A stretch of 41,035 nt of DNA from Carex sylvatica (Eukaryota > Streptophyta > Magnoliopsida > Poales > Cyperaceae), in assembly GCA_964058845.1 (NCBI GenBank), contig CAXKVR010000300.1, positions 1-41,035 on the forward strand, written 5' to 3'. Within the stretch, counting starts at the first letter, position 1; the number at the start of each line of letters is the position of its first letter. Under the pieces are notes generated by a model. That model saw only the letters and a list, made by a program, of their open reading frames with translations. It made no database searches and was not told the origin of the DNA. Below, one piece after another: positions 11,401 to 21,778 of the stretch. The translations under genes were made by a program, and so were the position numbers.

Positions 11401-11440
11401 GCCAGAAAGAGTAAAGAGTGAGCTTCCCTTGATCCGCCAT
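8426..11440 (-). CDS. GSTZ: Glutathione S-transferase zeta class / maleylacetoacetate isomerase
   Basis: Zeta GSTs isomerise maleylacetoacetate to fumarylacetoacetate in tyrosine catabolism, using glutathione. Nine exons: 11440-11356, 11284-11228, 11106-11021, 10527-10456, 10169-10116, 9529-9454, 9245-9184, 8703-8644, 8530-8426. All phases close, giving 218 aa against a usual length of about 220. Visible features are MADQGKLTLYSFWRSTCSHR (zeta active-site motif at residues 13-20), KGEQFDPKFEEINPMKHVPA with the thioredoxin-fold cis-Pro at 59, the GSH-binding D70-S71, YLEDKYPENPLLP, GDEVGLADVFLAPQIYA, and a C-terminus ending FQAALPENQPDAPSSA. The active-site motif reads S-T-C where plant relatives usually have S-S-C; the first Ser and the Cys are kept. 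The first donor is GTTCTT, a weaker form. Intron 3 carries a hAT-type element (10598-10971) and intron 5 a 21-T run. Confidence 0.95.
10042..10062. repeat. Poly(T) run in a GSTZ intron
   Basis: 21 consecutive T on the plus strand (A on the transcript strand), within the intron between exons 5 and 6 of the GST gene. Confidence 0.9.
10598..10971. mobile_element. hAT-like element in GSTZ intron 3
   Basis: The left end is CAGGGGTGGACCCACAC; the right end on the other strand is GGCGGACACACGA. Flanks TTATATAC and TTATAACT resemble a decayed 8-bp duplication. The interior on the minus strand (ATAGCTTATCGAGTTCAAAC and on to CGGGTAC) matches the plus-strand interior of the element at 16718-17464, so both belong to one family in opposite orientation. 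Confidence 0.65.
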
Positions 11441-11771
11441 TTCCCAAGTTCAGATAAAGAAGCCAGAGAGAGAAATCAGGACAGAATACTCTTGTCAGTC
11501 TCTTTCTTTTGCTCGAAAAAATTGGGAAATATCCACGTGCACAATGATTATATATATATATATAATTTGGTCTAAGCACGTAATTTAAGTTACTAATTAG
11601 TCGTCTTAAGAAGGTTCATCGTTACTTCTATATATGTTCAGTGATTTAGGTGGGGCCAAAGCAAAAGTGGATCTGGTTCGTTCTCTTCATATAAATAACC
11701 GATCCGGTAAAGTTTTGGTTAATTGGTTCATTGGTCAAATTGGTACGGCGGATAACAGTCTTAGGTAAGAG

Positions 11772-11929
11772 CAGTGTTGTAAAAAACGATTGATCGATTA
11801 GTCGTTGGCAGTGATCAAGTCGTTATGGATTTTTCAGATTAATTGGTTGATTATTTCTGATTATTTCTAATTAATCATTTAGCGATAGTATATTCGTTCG
11901 ACGACCGTATACCGTTATTTACAACAGTG
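11772..11929. mobile_element. hAT-type MITE (158 bp)
   Basis: The ends are CAGTGTTGTAAAAAAC and, on the other strand, CACTGTTGTAAATAAC. Flanks GGTAAGAG (11764-11771) and GTTAAGAG (11930-11937) form an 8-bp duplication with one mismatch. It is the same family as the split copy at 18427-24412 and the damaged copy near 1590-1746. Confidence 0.8.
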
Positions 11930-12212
11930 GTTAAGAGGAGCTAAGTTATTTCTATGATTTTAAAATTATAATTATGTATATTAAAATCTAATTAAATTTT
12001 CGTTTGGTTATAATTTTTATATAGTTTAATTCTTTCACATATTGACAAATTTGTACTTGTAATTTAGTAGTTAGAGTTTTACTTGGTGTTTGTAAGATTA
12101 TGGATTCTATTTCGAATGACTGTACTTTTTTCTCTTTTTAAGGATTACATATTATGTATTTTATAGTTTAACTCGTATATTTAAATTTTTTAGTTTCATC
12201 CCTGCAAATTAG

Positions 12213-12329
12213 GAATTCGCATTCTCTGAGATATCTCAACTTTTGCATGTTTTTATGGAATATGTCAACCGTTCAAATACGTACACGTCGGTCACGCAAA
12301 AGTTGAGATATCTCAGCTGATACACACTC
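12213..12329. mobile_element. Small insertion with 21-bp palindrome and 9-bp direct repeats
   Basis: A perfect inverted repeat CTGAGATATCTCAACTTTTG plus C (12226-12246) pairs with 12296-12316 across a 49-bp loop. The segment is bracketed by identical GCAAATTAG copies at 12204-12212 and 12330-12338. A 9-bp TSD suggests a MULE-type MITE, but the outermost ends match each other poorly. Confidence 0.6.
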
Positions 12330-13828
12330 GCAAATTAGTAGGTCAATTGATTGGACCGTTGATTTTTAAATTAACTATGTATTTATAAATATTAACATTG
12401 TACACAAAATAGTTATAATTTTATATATTATATGTAAAAATTTTCCCACGGACACATGTATATGTATTCGTGTTTGTGTTGAAGGATATATTAAAATCTG
12501 TTAATAAAAATATAATGACTTATAGATTTAAGATTACTTGTTAAAAAATAAGAAATAAAAATCACATAAGTTGTATCATATTCATATATTTATTTCTATA
12601 AAATAAAAATTCTCTATTTCTAATTTTACACGACAAGAAAAGAACAGATAGTATATATAAGAAATAAATAATGCTATTTGTGTGTGAGGTCGCAAATTTA
12701 AAATCTACAAAAGACAATTATTTATAGATCGATATTAAATAGTTGAGTGACTTGACTTCTAATTTTTACTCAAAAAAATAATATAAGAAATGAGTTAATT
12801 TTATATATACCCTAACAGACGTCTTTAATTTCTTATTTACTCCTAATTATTTTAATTTATCTATTTTATTCCTTAACTCTATAAACTCTTTATTTTTTAC
12901 TCATTACATAGTAACTATGAAGTTAACGATAGTTAAATTCCTGATTAAAATAATAAATGACAAAATAACTGTTTTCTATTTTATTTTATTCTTTATTTTT
13001 GAAAGTTGATCAGGCTTAACTTTCTTTTCCACGCTCTTGTGTTTCCCCTTTTTACGCTCATCCTTTGTTTTTCTTGCAGTGACATACGCTCTCTAATAGT
13101 CTCATTGTGTTCCACCTCTCTATTACCCCACGCTTTCAGATTTTGTGCCATGAAAATAACGTACCAACAGTGGTATTGTTGGAGAAGGTAAACATCAGTA
13201 CAGAACTAAAAATAAATATGTTGTAAGACAAAAATCATCAGGGAAAAAATATTAGTTGCCAACTTTTATTTTTATTTTCTGGAACTGGAACAGCGCAAGC
13301 CCCAATTCTTGATCCCACATGAAATCTTAAATAAAGTTAAGAGTGAAGATCAAAGATATAATATTATAGGTAAGCAAGAATTTAATGAATTAATAAAAAA
13401 CTGGAAAATTATTTTCAGATCGGACCATGGGAATTACATATTATGAGACTACAAAAGAGAGAGAATGTACACCATTAGAGATTATGACAGAGAGCTCTAT
13501 TTATTAATCTGAGAAAGCTCTGTGAACTTAGAGCATAATTTGTCTTGGCATAATTAATTAATACTGTTTCATTATTTTGCAAGAACAGTCAAAGTTCTTT
13601 TTAGTTTAAGTTTTAATGACACAATCTGCCTAATTGATTAACGTTGTTTCATTAATTAATTTTGCTCTTTGTAACTTGAGACAACTTGCTTCTCATTCAG
13701 TCATAGTCGTGCCTGTCCCTTTGCCCTCGGTTACAGGTAAAATTCCCAGACCAAAGACCTCATTTTCACCTCTCCATCTCCTCTGTTCAATTAATTTTAC
13801 GCGTTCTTAGTTTTTATTTTTATTTTTT

Positions 13829-13837
13829 TATATATAT
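13829..13837 (+). promoter_or_regulatory. Candidate TATA box of the RLP gene
   Basis: TATATATA lies about 90 bp before the ATG at 13927 but only about 10 bp before an earlier in-frame ATG at 13846. If used, the earlier ATG would be at or before the transcript start, which favours 13927. The surroundings are AT-rich, so support is modest. Confidence 0.35.
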
Positions 13838-13926
13838 CCTTATGCATGGTCTTATATATATGGATACTCAACATTTTACAATCAAGCACTGCTCAAAATT
13901 GTCTTGCTTACTCTTTCTCTCCTGCA

Positions 13927-16383
13927 ATGGCACTTCTTGTACTTCTATCCTTATCACTTGTTCTGTTCTCCTTCTCCTCCAAAAACATCACTCTAACACA
14001 AGCCCGATGCCTTCCTGACCAACGTCAGACCTTGATTCAACTCAAGCAAGGTTTCAAAACCACTGAACTCAATTCATGGAATGCAAGTACCGACTGTTGC
14101 ATATGGGATGGCATCACATGCGATGAGCAAACTGGTATGGTGACTGCACTCGACCTTCGTAACATGTCGATCTCGGGTGAACTCAACCCGGCTTTGTTCA
14201 ATCTCAGCTCTCTTCAGTACCTCGATCTTTCTGAAAACTACTTCTATAATATTACCCTTCCACAAACCGGGTTTGAGCGACTTGGTAATTTAACCTATCT
14301 CTACTTATACGACTCGGGCTTTGTCGGTCAAGTTCCAATCAGTATTTCTACCCTCATAAAGCTTATCGAACTTTACTTATCATCGCCGTCCGAAACCAAT
14401 CAATTGTATCTTCATGACACAGGCCTAGCAACCTTACTCAGCAACCTTACCAATCTCAAGGTTCTTTGCCTGGATTATGTTGACATTTCACTCGATGGAT
14501 CCGAGTGGGGCAAAGCAATTTCTCAAGTAGGCCCAACCATGCAGCAGCTGTTCATCGAAGATTGTGGATTAAGAGGAAATTTTCCAGAAGAAATAGTCCA
14601 CCTTACAAATCTAACAGATTTGTATTTAACAGGCAACTCATTGTTGGGCCCGCTGCCAGAATTTTCGAAGCAAAGCTTTTTGCAATCCCTGTATCTTGGA
14701 TCTATGAATTTCACCGGTCCATTGCCAAATTCAATTGGAAATCTCCAAAACCTATCGGAATTATATCTTTTCAACTGTAGCTTCTATGGAGAAATTCCGC
14801 CTTTAATAACAAATCTGACAAGACTCCGATCTTTGAACTTAGGATTTAATCAATTGACAGGTACGATACCCATGTCTTTGTTTTCTCACCCTTCGTTGAA
14901 AACATTGTTCCTACAATATAACCAATTGTCCTTACCTGAGTTCTCAAATGGATCATCAATTTTGGAATCACTTTACCTTGCAGGCAACAATCTTGAAGGA
15001 CCACTTCCAATATCCATATTCAAATTGCCCCAGCTCGTTGAGCTAGGTCTTGCATCAAATAATTTCAATGGTACATTTAATTTAGATGTCATTAAGCACA
15101 ATAAGAAGCTTGTTTATCTCGATCTCTCAAACAACAAATTGTCAATTATAGAAGGCAAAAACCACAACGAGTCATTCTATGCTTCATTTCCCCAACTAAA
15201 TTTTCTACGGCTTGTGTGGTGCAATTTAACAAAGTTTCCTTCTTTTCTGAGTTACCAAACAAATATTTACTACTTAAACCTCTCAAATAATAGTCTCACA
15301 GGAGAAATTCCCCTTTCTATTTGTAATGTGACATTGCCAACAGTGTTTCATCTTTCATATAACAATTTAAGTGGTATAATTCCACCTTGCCTTCTAGAAG
15401 ATGCTGGATTGAAAATGCTTAACCTAAAAAGTAACAAATTAAGTGGTCCATTGCCAATAAATATTAGTCAAGCATGTGGACTTCGTTCAATAAATCTGAA
15501 TGGAAATGCAATAAATGGAAGTTTGCCCAAATTATTGATGTATTGTAATGCTCTTGAGTTCTTAGACCTTGGAAACAATCACATAGTGAACAGATTCCCG
15601 TATTGGCTGGGAAATCTTAAAAATTTGAGAGTTCTTGTCTTAAGATCGAATATGTTCTATGGAAAAATTTCAGACATGAAATTCAAAACAAAAGGAAACT
15701 ATTCCTTTTTCCCGATGCTAAAAGTTCTCGACCTTTCTTCAAATCATTTCAGTGATACATTGCCTAAAAATATTTTTGTGAATATGAAGGCTATGATGGG
15801 TGCATCAAATACAAGGGCTAAGTTTGACATGAATGTAAGAATTATTCCGTATAATGATGTTTCAGTCACATTCAAAGAGCTCAATTTTGATCTGACGTTC
15901 TCAATTGGCATATTCAGCTACGTTGATCTTGCAAATAATAAATTTTGGGGGAGAATATCCGAAGAGATCGGAAATCTCAAGTCACTTGATGTGCTTAACC
16001 TATCACATAATGCCCTAACTGGTCCAATTCCACAAGAATTTGCTAATTTACAGCAACTGCAATTACTGGATCTCTCCTCCAACGAGCTTTCCGGACACAT
16101 CCCTCAAGAACTCATCTCCCTCACTTTTCTTTCTGCACTAAATCTCTCATACAATAATTTAGTTGGAGAAATACCCGAAGCCCATCAGTTCTCAACCTTT
16201 ATGAATGCTTCTTACTTGAGTAACCCCGGATTGTGTGGTAGTCCTTTAACAATGCAATGTGCAATAACTTCTTCAACTCATGAGTTTAATACAGATTTAC
16301 CTTTAAAGTCTTCTACTGATACAATTGGGCTCTCAGTTTCTATTGGTTTGGGGTTAGGTGTGGGATTTGTCTTTGTAATTTGA
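13927..16383 (+). CDS. LRR receptor-like protein (Cf/Ve-type), stops within the membrane segment
   Basis: Intronless frame of 818 aa from the ATG at 13927, chosen because it opens directly with a signal peptide (MALLVLLSLSLVLFSFSS). An in-frame ATG at 13846 would add 27 residues before that peptide. Next come an LRRNT domain (CLPDQRQTLIQLKQGF to DCCIWDGITCDE, residues about 29-70), about twenty extracellular LxxLxLSxNxLxGxIP repeats with many N-glycosylation sites, and an island-like gap around 640-680. Last are C-terminal repeats (VLNLSHNALTGPIPQEFANL), the capping NPGLCGSPL, a linker and a hydrophobic stretch IGLSVSIGLGLGVGFVFVI. Such proteins sit in the plasma membrane and sense pathogen or developmental ligands through partner kinases. 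The TGA at 16381 cuts the membrane helix, yet the next 25 codons encode a tail typical of the family. Confidence 0.9.
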   Translation: MALLVLLSLSLVLFSFSSKNITLTQARCLPDQRQTLIQLKQGFKTTELNSWNASTDCCIWDGITCDEQTGMVTALDLRNMSISGELNPALFNLSSLQYLDLSENYFYNITLPQTGFERLGNLTYLYLYDSGFVGQVPISISTLIKLIELYLSSPSETNQLYLHDTGLATLLSNLTNLKVLCLDYVDISLDGSEWGKAISQVGPTMQQLFIEDCGLRGNFPEEIVHLTNLTDLYLTGNSLLGPLPEFSKQSFLQSLYLGSMNFTGPLPNSIGNLQNLSELYLFNCSFYGEIPPLITNLTRLRSLNLGFNQLTGTIPMSLFSHPSLKTLFLQYNQLSLPEFSNGSSILESLYLAGNNLEGPLPISIFKLPQLVELGLASNNFNGTFNLDVIKHNKKLVYLDLSNNKLSIIEGKNHNESFYASFPQLNFLRLVWCNLTKFPSFLSYQTNIYYLNLSNNSLTGEIPLSICNVTLPTVFHLSYNNLSGIIPPCLLEDAGLKMLNLKSNKLSGPLPINISQACGLRSINLNGNAINGSLPKLLMYCNALEFLDLGNNHIVNRFPYWLGNLKNLRVLVLRSNMFYGKISDMKFKTKGNYSFFPMLKVLDLSSNHFSDTLPKNIFVNMKAMMGASNTRAKFDMNVRIIPYNDVSVTFKELNFDLTFSIGIFSYVDLANNKFWGRISEEIGNLKSLDVLNLSHNALTGPIPQEFANLQQLQLLDLSSNELSGHIPQELISLTFLSALNLSYNNLVGEIPEAHQFSTFMNASYLSNPGLCGSPLTMQCAITSSTHEFNTDLPLKSSTDTIGLSVSIGLGLGVGFVFVI

Positions 16384-16461
16384 GCTACGATATCATGGGA
16401 GAATGAAAGAAAGCGGTTTAATTTTATTATAGATATGTTTTACTTTAGACATTTTCACTGA
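16384..16461 (+). other. Readable RLP cytoplasmic tail after the stop
   Basis: In the same frame as the RLP, the 25 codons after TGA read ATISWENERKRFNFIIDMFY and then FRHFH before a second TGA at 16459. A Trp, then a basic cluster, then an F-x-x-x-I-D-x-x-Y/F ending matches the short cytoplasmic tails of plant RLPs. It points to one substitution having created the internal stop, or to a sequencing error. Confidence 0.65.
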
Positions 16462-16709
16462 TGGATATATATAATATCTTTGTAATAATAAATACGCATA
16501 AATAAATCACTATGTATTTTCATGAGTGTGTGTTTGTTTATTTAATACTTTTTTTTAAACACATGTCAAAAAATGCATGGTAGGAAGTCTATGTATGATT
16601 GTTTGTTAACAAAGGTATCAATGTGTTGAATTTGGTATAATTGTACCATATGACACTGCTCAGATTTCACCGTTATGATACTCATGAAGCAGATAGGCTT
16701 TATCGTTTA
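16462..16709. other. 3' flank of the RLP gene
   Basis: Contains AATAATAAATA-type poly(A) signals near 16484-16505; no other feature. Confidence 0.4.
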
Positions 16710-16717
16710 GTAATATA

Positions 16718-17464
16718 CAGGGGCGGATTCAGGATTTCTATCAAAATAGAGCACTAATTGAATTCAAATAGCTAATCGGGTTCAAAACCGTTAACTTATT
16801 GGGTACAATACTATATTCGTACATCTCACTTTTATTATACAATAAAAGCATACAAAAAATAAAAGTAAATTGCAAAATCAATAGAGTTAAATTGTAAATT
16901 CAAATATTACACAATAAATAATGTTACATACGTGATAAAATAAAACAATAATTAAGAAGCAAAGATATTTATCAATAATAGAAACCGAATCAAAATATGA
17001 TAATATACCATCTTATAGTGACACACAGTAAATATTTGAACAAAAAGGTAGGGAAAGGTAGGCATTCACATCCGCACATGTATACCTATGGAATGACAAT
17101 TGGGCTTTTGGTGAATATATAAGATGGAATATATAGAATGGAATGTCATGTACACAAATAAAGTAAATATTTGGACTTTCAGTGAGTCCAATTAGTCTAA
17201 AATCTGAAAAGTTAAATATCATATATAATAAATTTGTGGGTCCCATAGTCGGAATTGTCTTCTTCACTTTTCTATTCTTCTCTTTCTAATTTTTGTTGTA
17301 CAGCCGATTTTGGCCAAAGCTCATATATTTGTTTTAAATCAATTTTTCTCTCATAATAGTGACTGATTGGGTCAAAACAAAAGTATTTTTGAACCAGGGG
17401 TAGGCACTCCTTCGAATCAAGGGTAGGCACTTGCCTACCCTGAGCCTTCATAGATCCGCCCCTG
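16718..17464. mobile_element. hAT-like element (747 bp)
   Basis: The ends are CAGGGGCGGATTCAGG and, on the other strand, CAGGGGCGGATCTA. Flanks GTAATATA (16710-16717) and GTAACATG (17465-17472) agree at 6 of 8. It has no transposase. It shares interior sequence with the element in the GSTZ intron (10598-10971). Confidence 0.75.
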
Positions 17465-17472
17465 GTAACATG

Positions 17473-18418
17473 TCATATGGGACACTTCAACAGGCCTAAA
17501 GAATATCCATGTGCTTAGACAAAAAAGAATTAATCCAGCAGTGGTTGTTTTATGGTCCAAAACTGCCACTGAGTGACAGATCCGCAACTATTTGACACGC
17601 TTCAATATTTTAGGGCTTACTTTGAAACATAATCTTAAAAAAAAAAAAAAAAAAAAAATGTTAAGATTAAGTATTGTAAGTAATCTCATTAATTTGTGAA
17701 ATGGAATTTGTAAACACTTGAAAAGTTAATATTTAAATTGATTTTATAATAAAATCAATGCATTCAAGATATATCTTTGATGAAATTCTCAAACTAAAGT
17801 ACAATTCCTAAATGTTATATAATAACGATTGCTTACCTGGACTAAGAATTGTGCAGGGCCTGTAAGATCCCCAATTCAATCCAGCTACTGTCATTCCGCC
17901 GAACCAAAGGGCACAGTATCCTTAAAGCGGATCGGTTCTTCCTGCAAATGCCCGTAAGATCTGAGTAGAACTGTACGGAAAGTAATGGAATTCGTATCCT
18001 ATGCGTTAACTCAAAAAATGTATCTGTACCATTTGATCCGCTTTAAGATCCGTACAAACTAAATTCACACTAATATTAAAGGAGTCCAAATTTGCTGTAA
18101 TTCCGAGAGGAATTACAGGATCCTAAAATTTCAATATCAACCATCAATTTTTTCGGTGCACAGGTCTCGAAAAAATTATAAAAAAGTAAGTTTTCATACA
18201 CACATCTCGATAAAGACCAATGGTTGAGATCTGAATTACGGGGTCCTGAAATTTCCCAAGAATTACAGCAGATTTATTTTCATATTAAAGATCCCCTTTA
18301 AGATCCGAGTTTAAAATGAGATGGCCAAAATGCATTAACTCAAAAGATGCTCTTTCGAGTTTAAATGCACACGATGCGAACTCACAGTAATGCCCATCTG
18401 ATATTAGACATGTCCATA
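17473..18418. other. Intergenic with poly(A) run and foldback relic
   Basis: 22 A at 17637-17658. An imperfect foldback lies at about 18070-18300: TTTGCTGTAATTCCGAG and ATATCAACCAT on the left answer AATTACAGCAGATTT and ATGGTTGAGATC on the right. Its motif CAATGGTTGAGATC recurs, diverged, near 33680-33810. No gene is seen. Confidence 0.45.
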
Positions 18419-18639
18419 CTTCATAACAATATTGTAAATAACGGTATGCGGTCGTTGGATGGATAGGATACCGTCAAACGACACTACAGCAGAAAGCTTT
18501 TTCTGCGACCGGCGCCTTCACCAGTCGCAGATAGTCGATTTTTTTCCAAAAAAAAAACAAAACAAAAATCAGTAGCGACGAAAACTTTCTGCGACCGGCG
18601 CCTTCGCTGGTCGCAGAAAGTATTTTTTTCGAAAAAAAG

Positions 18640-18909
18640 AAAATGCGCGCCAGACCCTCCTCCATCGCATCAAACCCTAACCCGATCAAATTAAACAACC
18701 TCTCTCTTGCTGTAGGCGTCGCGCCACCAGCTCGCCAAATGGAGCGGCCGCACCACAGTCAGCAGCCAGTACAGTAACCGCCTTCCCTTTCTCTCGTTGA
18801 TTCCCTTCCTATCTGCGCCAATCAGCAGTCAGCAGGATCGTCGCCCGACTGATCGAGGAAGGATTGAGGGAGAGGAAGTAGGTCCGTCGCATCACCGTCT
18901 CTTCTCCAG
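18640..18909 (+). other. GC-rich 5'UTR-like exon inside the CACTA element
   Basis: This block is far richer in GC than the rest of the element. It contains CAAACCCTAACCCGATC, pyrimidine tracts and a donor-like CCAG-GTATTT at 18909. It looks like the first exon and UTR of a plant gene. It may be the element's own leader or captured host sequence. Exon-like pieces follow at about 19381-19447 and 21999-22047, but no continuous protein emerges. Confidence 0.35.
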
Positions 18910-21374
18910 GTATTTCACTTATTTTGATTGAATTTTGATTGGATTTTATGAAATGCACTGAATTGAATTGGATTTTCTGAAATTCACCAATCAATTACTG
19001 ATTTGGTACTACTTGATTTAGGGTGAATTTGGGGCATAATTTAGGGTAATGGCTGATTTGGTACTGAATTCGAACATGAGATTTAGGGTTATTATCAATT
19101 GTTGTGTTGAATGCTAGTTTGTTGCTGATTTGTGGTGCTACGGTGAATTTTTGATATATATTTTTTTTTGGTTTCAGTTCAGATCTGAACCGATTTAGAT
19201 GAAAAATGCAATTTTGTAAGGTTATGGTACAATGCATAGCACATATATACCTTGATTGATCTTTTTTAATTATAAGAAAGTTGAGGTACATATATAGCTA
19301 TTATGAAATGCCGATTGCTTTCTTGTTTGATTTCTTTTGCTTGTGAAACTAATTGATTTTCCTTGTGTGCGATTACACCGATAGTTTATCAGATTGCGTC
19401 AAGACTTGGAAGCTTGAAAGATGCTCAAGGGTCTAACAATTTTCAGGTTTTTTTTCTCATTGTACAATTTCTACAAATATTTACATGATTCTTTACTTTC
19501 CTTTGTTAAAAACGAATATGATTTGTGTTAAAAATAGGTATATCTCAATAATTTTACAGAATGCATTGGTTTTTTTTTGAGAAAAATGGCAATTGATCAT
19601 CCATACCATACTATGTTCCAGGTATTTTATAGAAATATTAATTTTTTATTAATACATATCTGACATAGTACAAAAATTGTTGCTCTCTGTTACATACTTT
19701 ACATTCATCTCATAGTTAGGTTTTATAATAATCATAACATATGCAAATAAGACTATGATATGTCCGTTTAGAATTTGAGACCATGATAGTTAGGTTTTGT
19801 AATAAGATCATAAATTCATAAGATGTGCATACTCCATATCTGTCTATAACCAATCAATGTTAACTTGCTATGATTTTTTTTTTAATGTTTTTTTTAGCTT
19901 ATTTGGGAATTATTGCTTACATATCCTCTTAGATGAAAATGTTAGGGTAATATCTAGAAGTCAATCATTTTTGTTCAGGAATTAGATGATTAATATATAT
20001 CATTTTGTTCCATGAGTTTTATTGTTTTTATGAATCATGGTATGTTAAGAAATAAAATTATGAAACTTCATAATACAGATGATAAATACTCTAAATAGTC
20101 ACTAACCAAGGTAATTAGTAGGAACACTAAATTACCATTATAAGGTTAGTATGTGGATTAAATGATGGTTATGTTTCACAGACCATATACAAAGAGTTGT
20201 TATTTAATCACATAGATACATGTTAAGAACATGGTATTTGACTGACCCAGAATGAAACGATATATGATAATGTATTTGTGTCATTAACAGTTTCATTCGT
20301 GTTAAGTTCTACAGTATGAGGTGTGGTCTCTCCTACATGAGAAATATGTATTTGTAAGTGTTATCATACGTTATGCGTAAAAGAGAGTTATAAATGTAAC
20401 ATTTCAGTATGCATGACTTGTGTGGAGGAAGAGATGCTCACCAAAAATACTATCGTTTCTCGTATTATTATAGGAATGATAGCAACACTGGGCCCCTTGA
20501 TAGGAGTGGGATTACACGTATACGGTATGATTAATAGAGATTAATCATATAAAATAATCCACTCAAGATCAAGAAAAGATTTGGTTTGCAGGGATGACAC
20601 ATACCTACCCTGAACTTGATCTGTTGCTATGAGACGAAATAATTAACACAAGTAAATTAATAAGTTTACTGCAGGATCATGATATTGTACTAGACAACAT
20701 CATCTGTGTAATTGGGGGTCACAGTACCCTGCCAGGTGCCAACTATGATCTGTAGAGATTTTAACTTTACTGCCAACATAACACAGATCCTATTGGGTCA
20801 CACCGCATAGGAACGGGATCAGAGAATCTTATTATTAATTATAAATAGTTATAATTAATAAACAAGATGGCAAAACATTAATTATAAATGTTATAATTAA
20901 TATAGAAATATCATAGAGATGATAGGCTTAAACAGATTAAAATTACGATCGTGTATGACACGTTGTGTAATTATTATTACAACCGCAAATGAAATATATA
21001 TATTTGTTTAGAACAATTATATATATGGAATAGTATATTTGGGCCTTAATTATATCTAGAATATAATTATAAAAGTCCAAAAGCCTAGGTCTGATACTAT
21101 TCAACCTGGGCCTTGTACTATTTATTATGGGCCTTTCTGGGCCATGATGCTATTCGCATTAGGCCCAAATCAAAGCCCAAAATGGCATGGCCCAATAACC
21201 ATTCTTGAAGGATCTTTCTGGACCTTTCTAAATCTTTCTGGGCCTTTTCGGACCTTTCTGGACCCATAACTATTCATTTTGGACCTCTGTAATTAGTTTA
21301 TTGGGCCAGGGGCATTTTGATCATTTCACCACACCCCAAAACCGACCTAACCCCCCCAAAACTGACCTTACTAC

Positions 21375-21384
21375 TCTATAAATA
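21375..21384 (+). promoter_or_regulatory. TATA box (CTATAAATAG)
   Basis: A consensus plant TATA box after a C-rich stretch and followed by GGGGTGGAGGG; it belongs to the LTR-like segment within the CACTA element. Confidence 0.4.
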
Positions 21385-21753
21385 GGGGTGGAGGGTTGGA
21401 GTTCAAGATATACCATTCTTAGTTTCCAAGTTTGAGTTGGAGATTTAGCTGAACACCCTGCGGAAGCCAGGTTTCTCTGATTCTTGGAATCCCTCTCAAA
21501 TAGTGATTGTGTGAGGTTAAATATATACGTGTAGACGTATATATTTGAGTGGTAAGCTATTGTAATCTTGCGTAGTCAGCGGTAACTCTGCTTTTACACA
21601 TAAGTTGTGAATCAGGGTATCTGCAGAACGCGAGACAACTTGTTTAAGCTGAGTGCTGCAAGTATGGTATTTCTGGCAGGAGAAATAATTGCTCTCTGAT
21701 CATTCCTGGTGGATTACTGATAGAGGCACTAGACATCTGATGCTGTTTTTCAA

Positions 21754-21778
21754 GGAGGAGGAGGAGGAGGAGGAGGAG
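21754..21778. repeat. (GGA)n microsatellite
   Basis: About eight GGA units followed by GCAGTAGCAACAGCAGC, inside the CACTA element. Confidence 0.85.

Larger units (their letters stand above)
11441..13828. other. Intergenic, AT-rich, two small MITEs
   Basis: No gene is visible between the divergent GST and RLP genes. The stretch holds a TA run at about 11550-11563 close to the GST promoter, a hAT-type MITE (11772-11929) and a palindrome-bearing insertion (12213-12329). The rest, 12340-13828, is low-complexity AT sequence with no boundaries I can support. Confidence 0.5.

Noticed and set aside
13846..13926. Earlier in-frame ATG for the RLP
   Set aside because: It lies about 10 bp after the likely TATA box and would place 27 residues before the signal peptide.
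17830..17880. Possible minus-strand exon end (GLNWGSYRPCTILSP with a GTAAGC donor)
   Set aside because: Too short to identify and no further exons nearby; probably chance or a decayed fragment.
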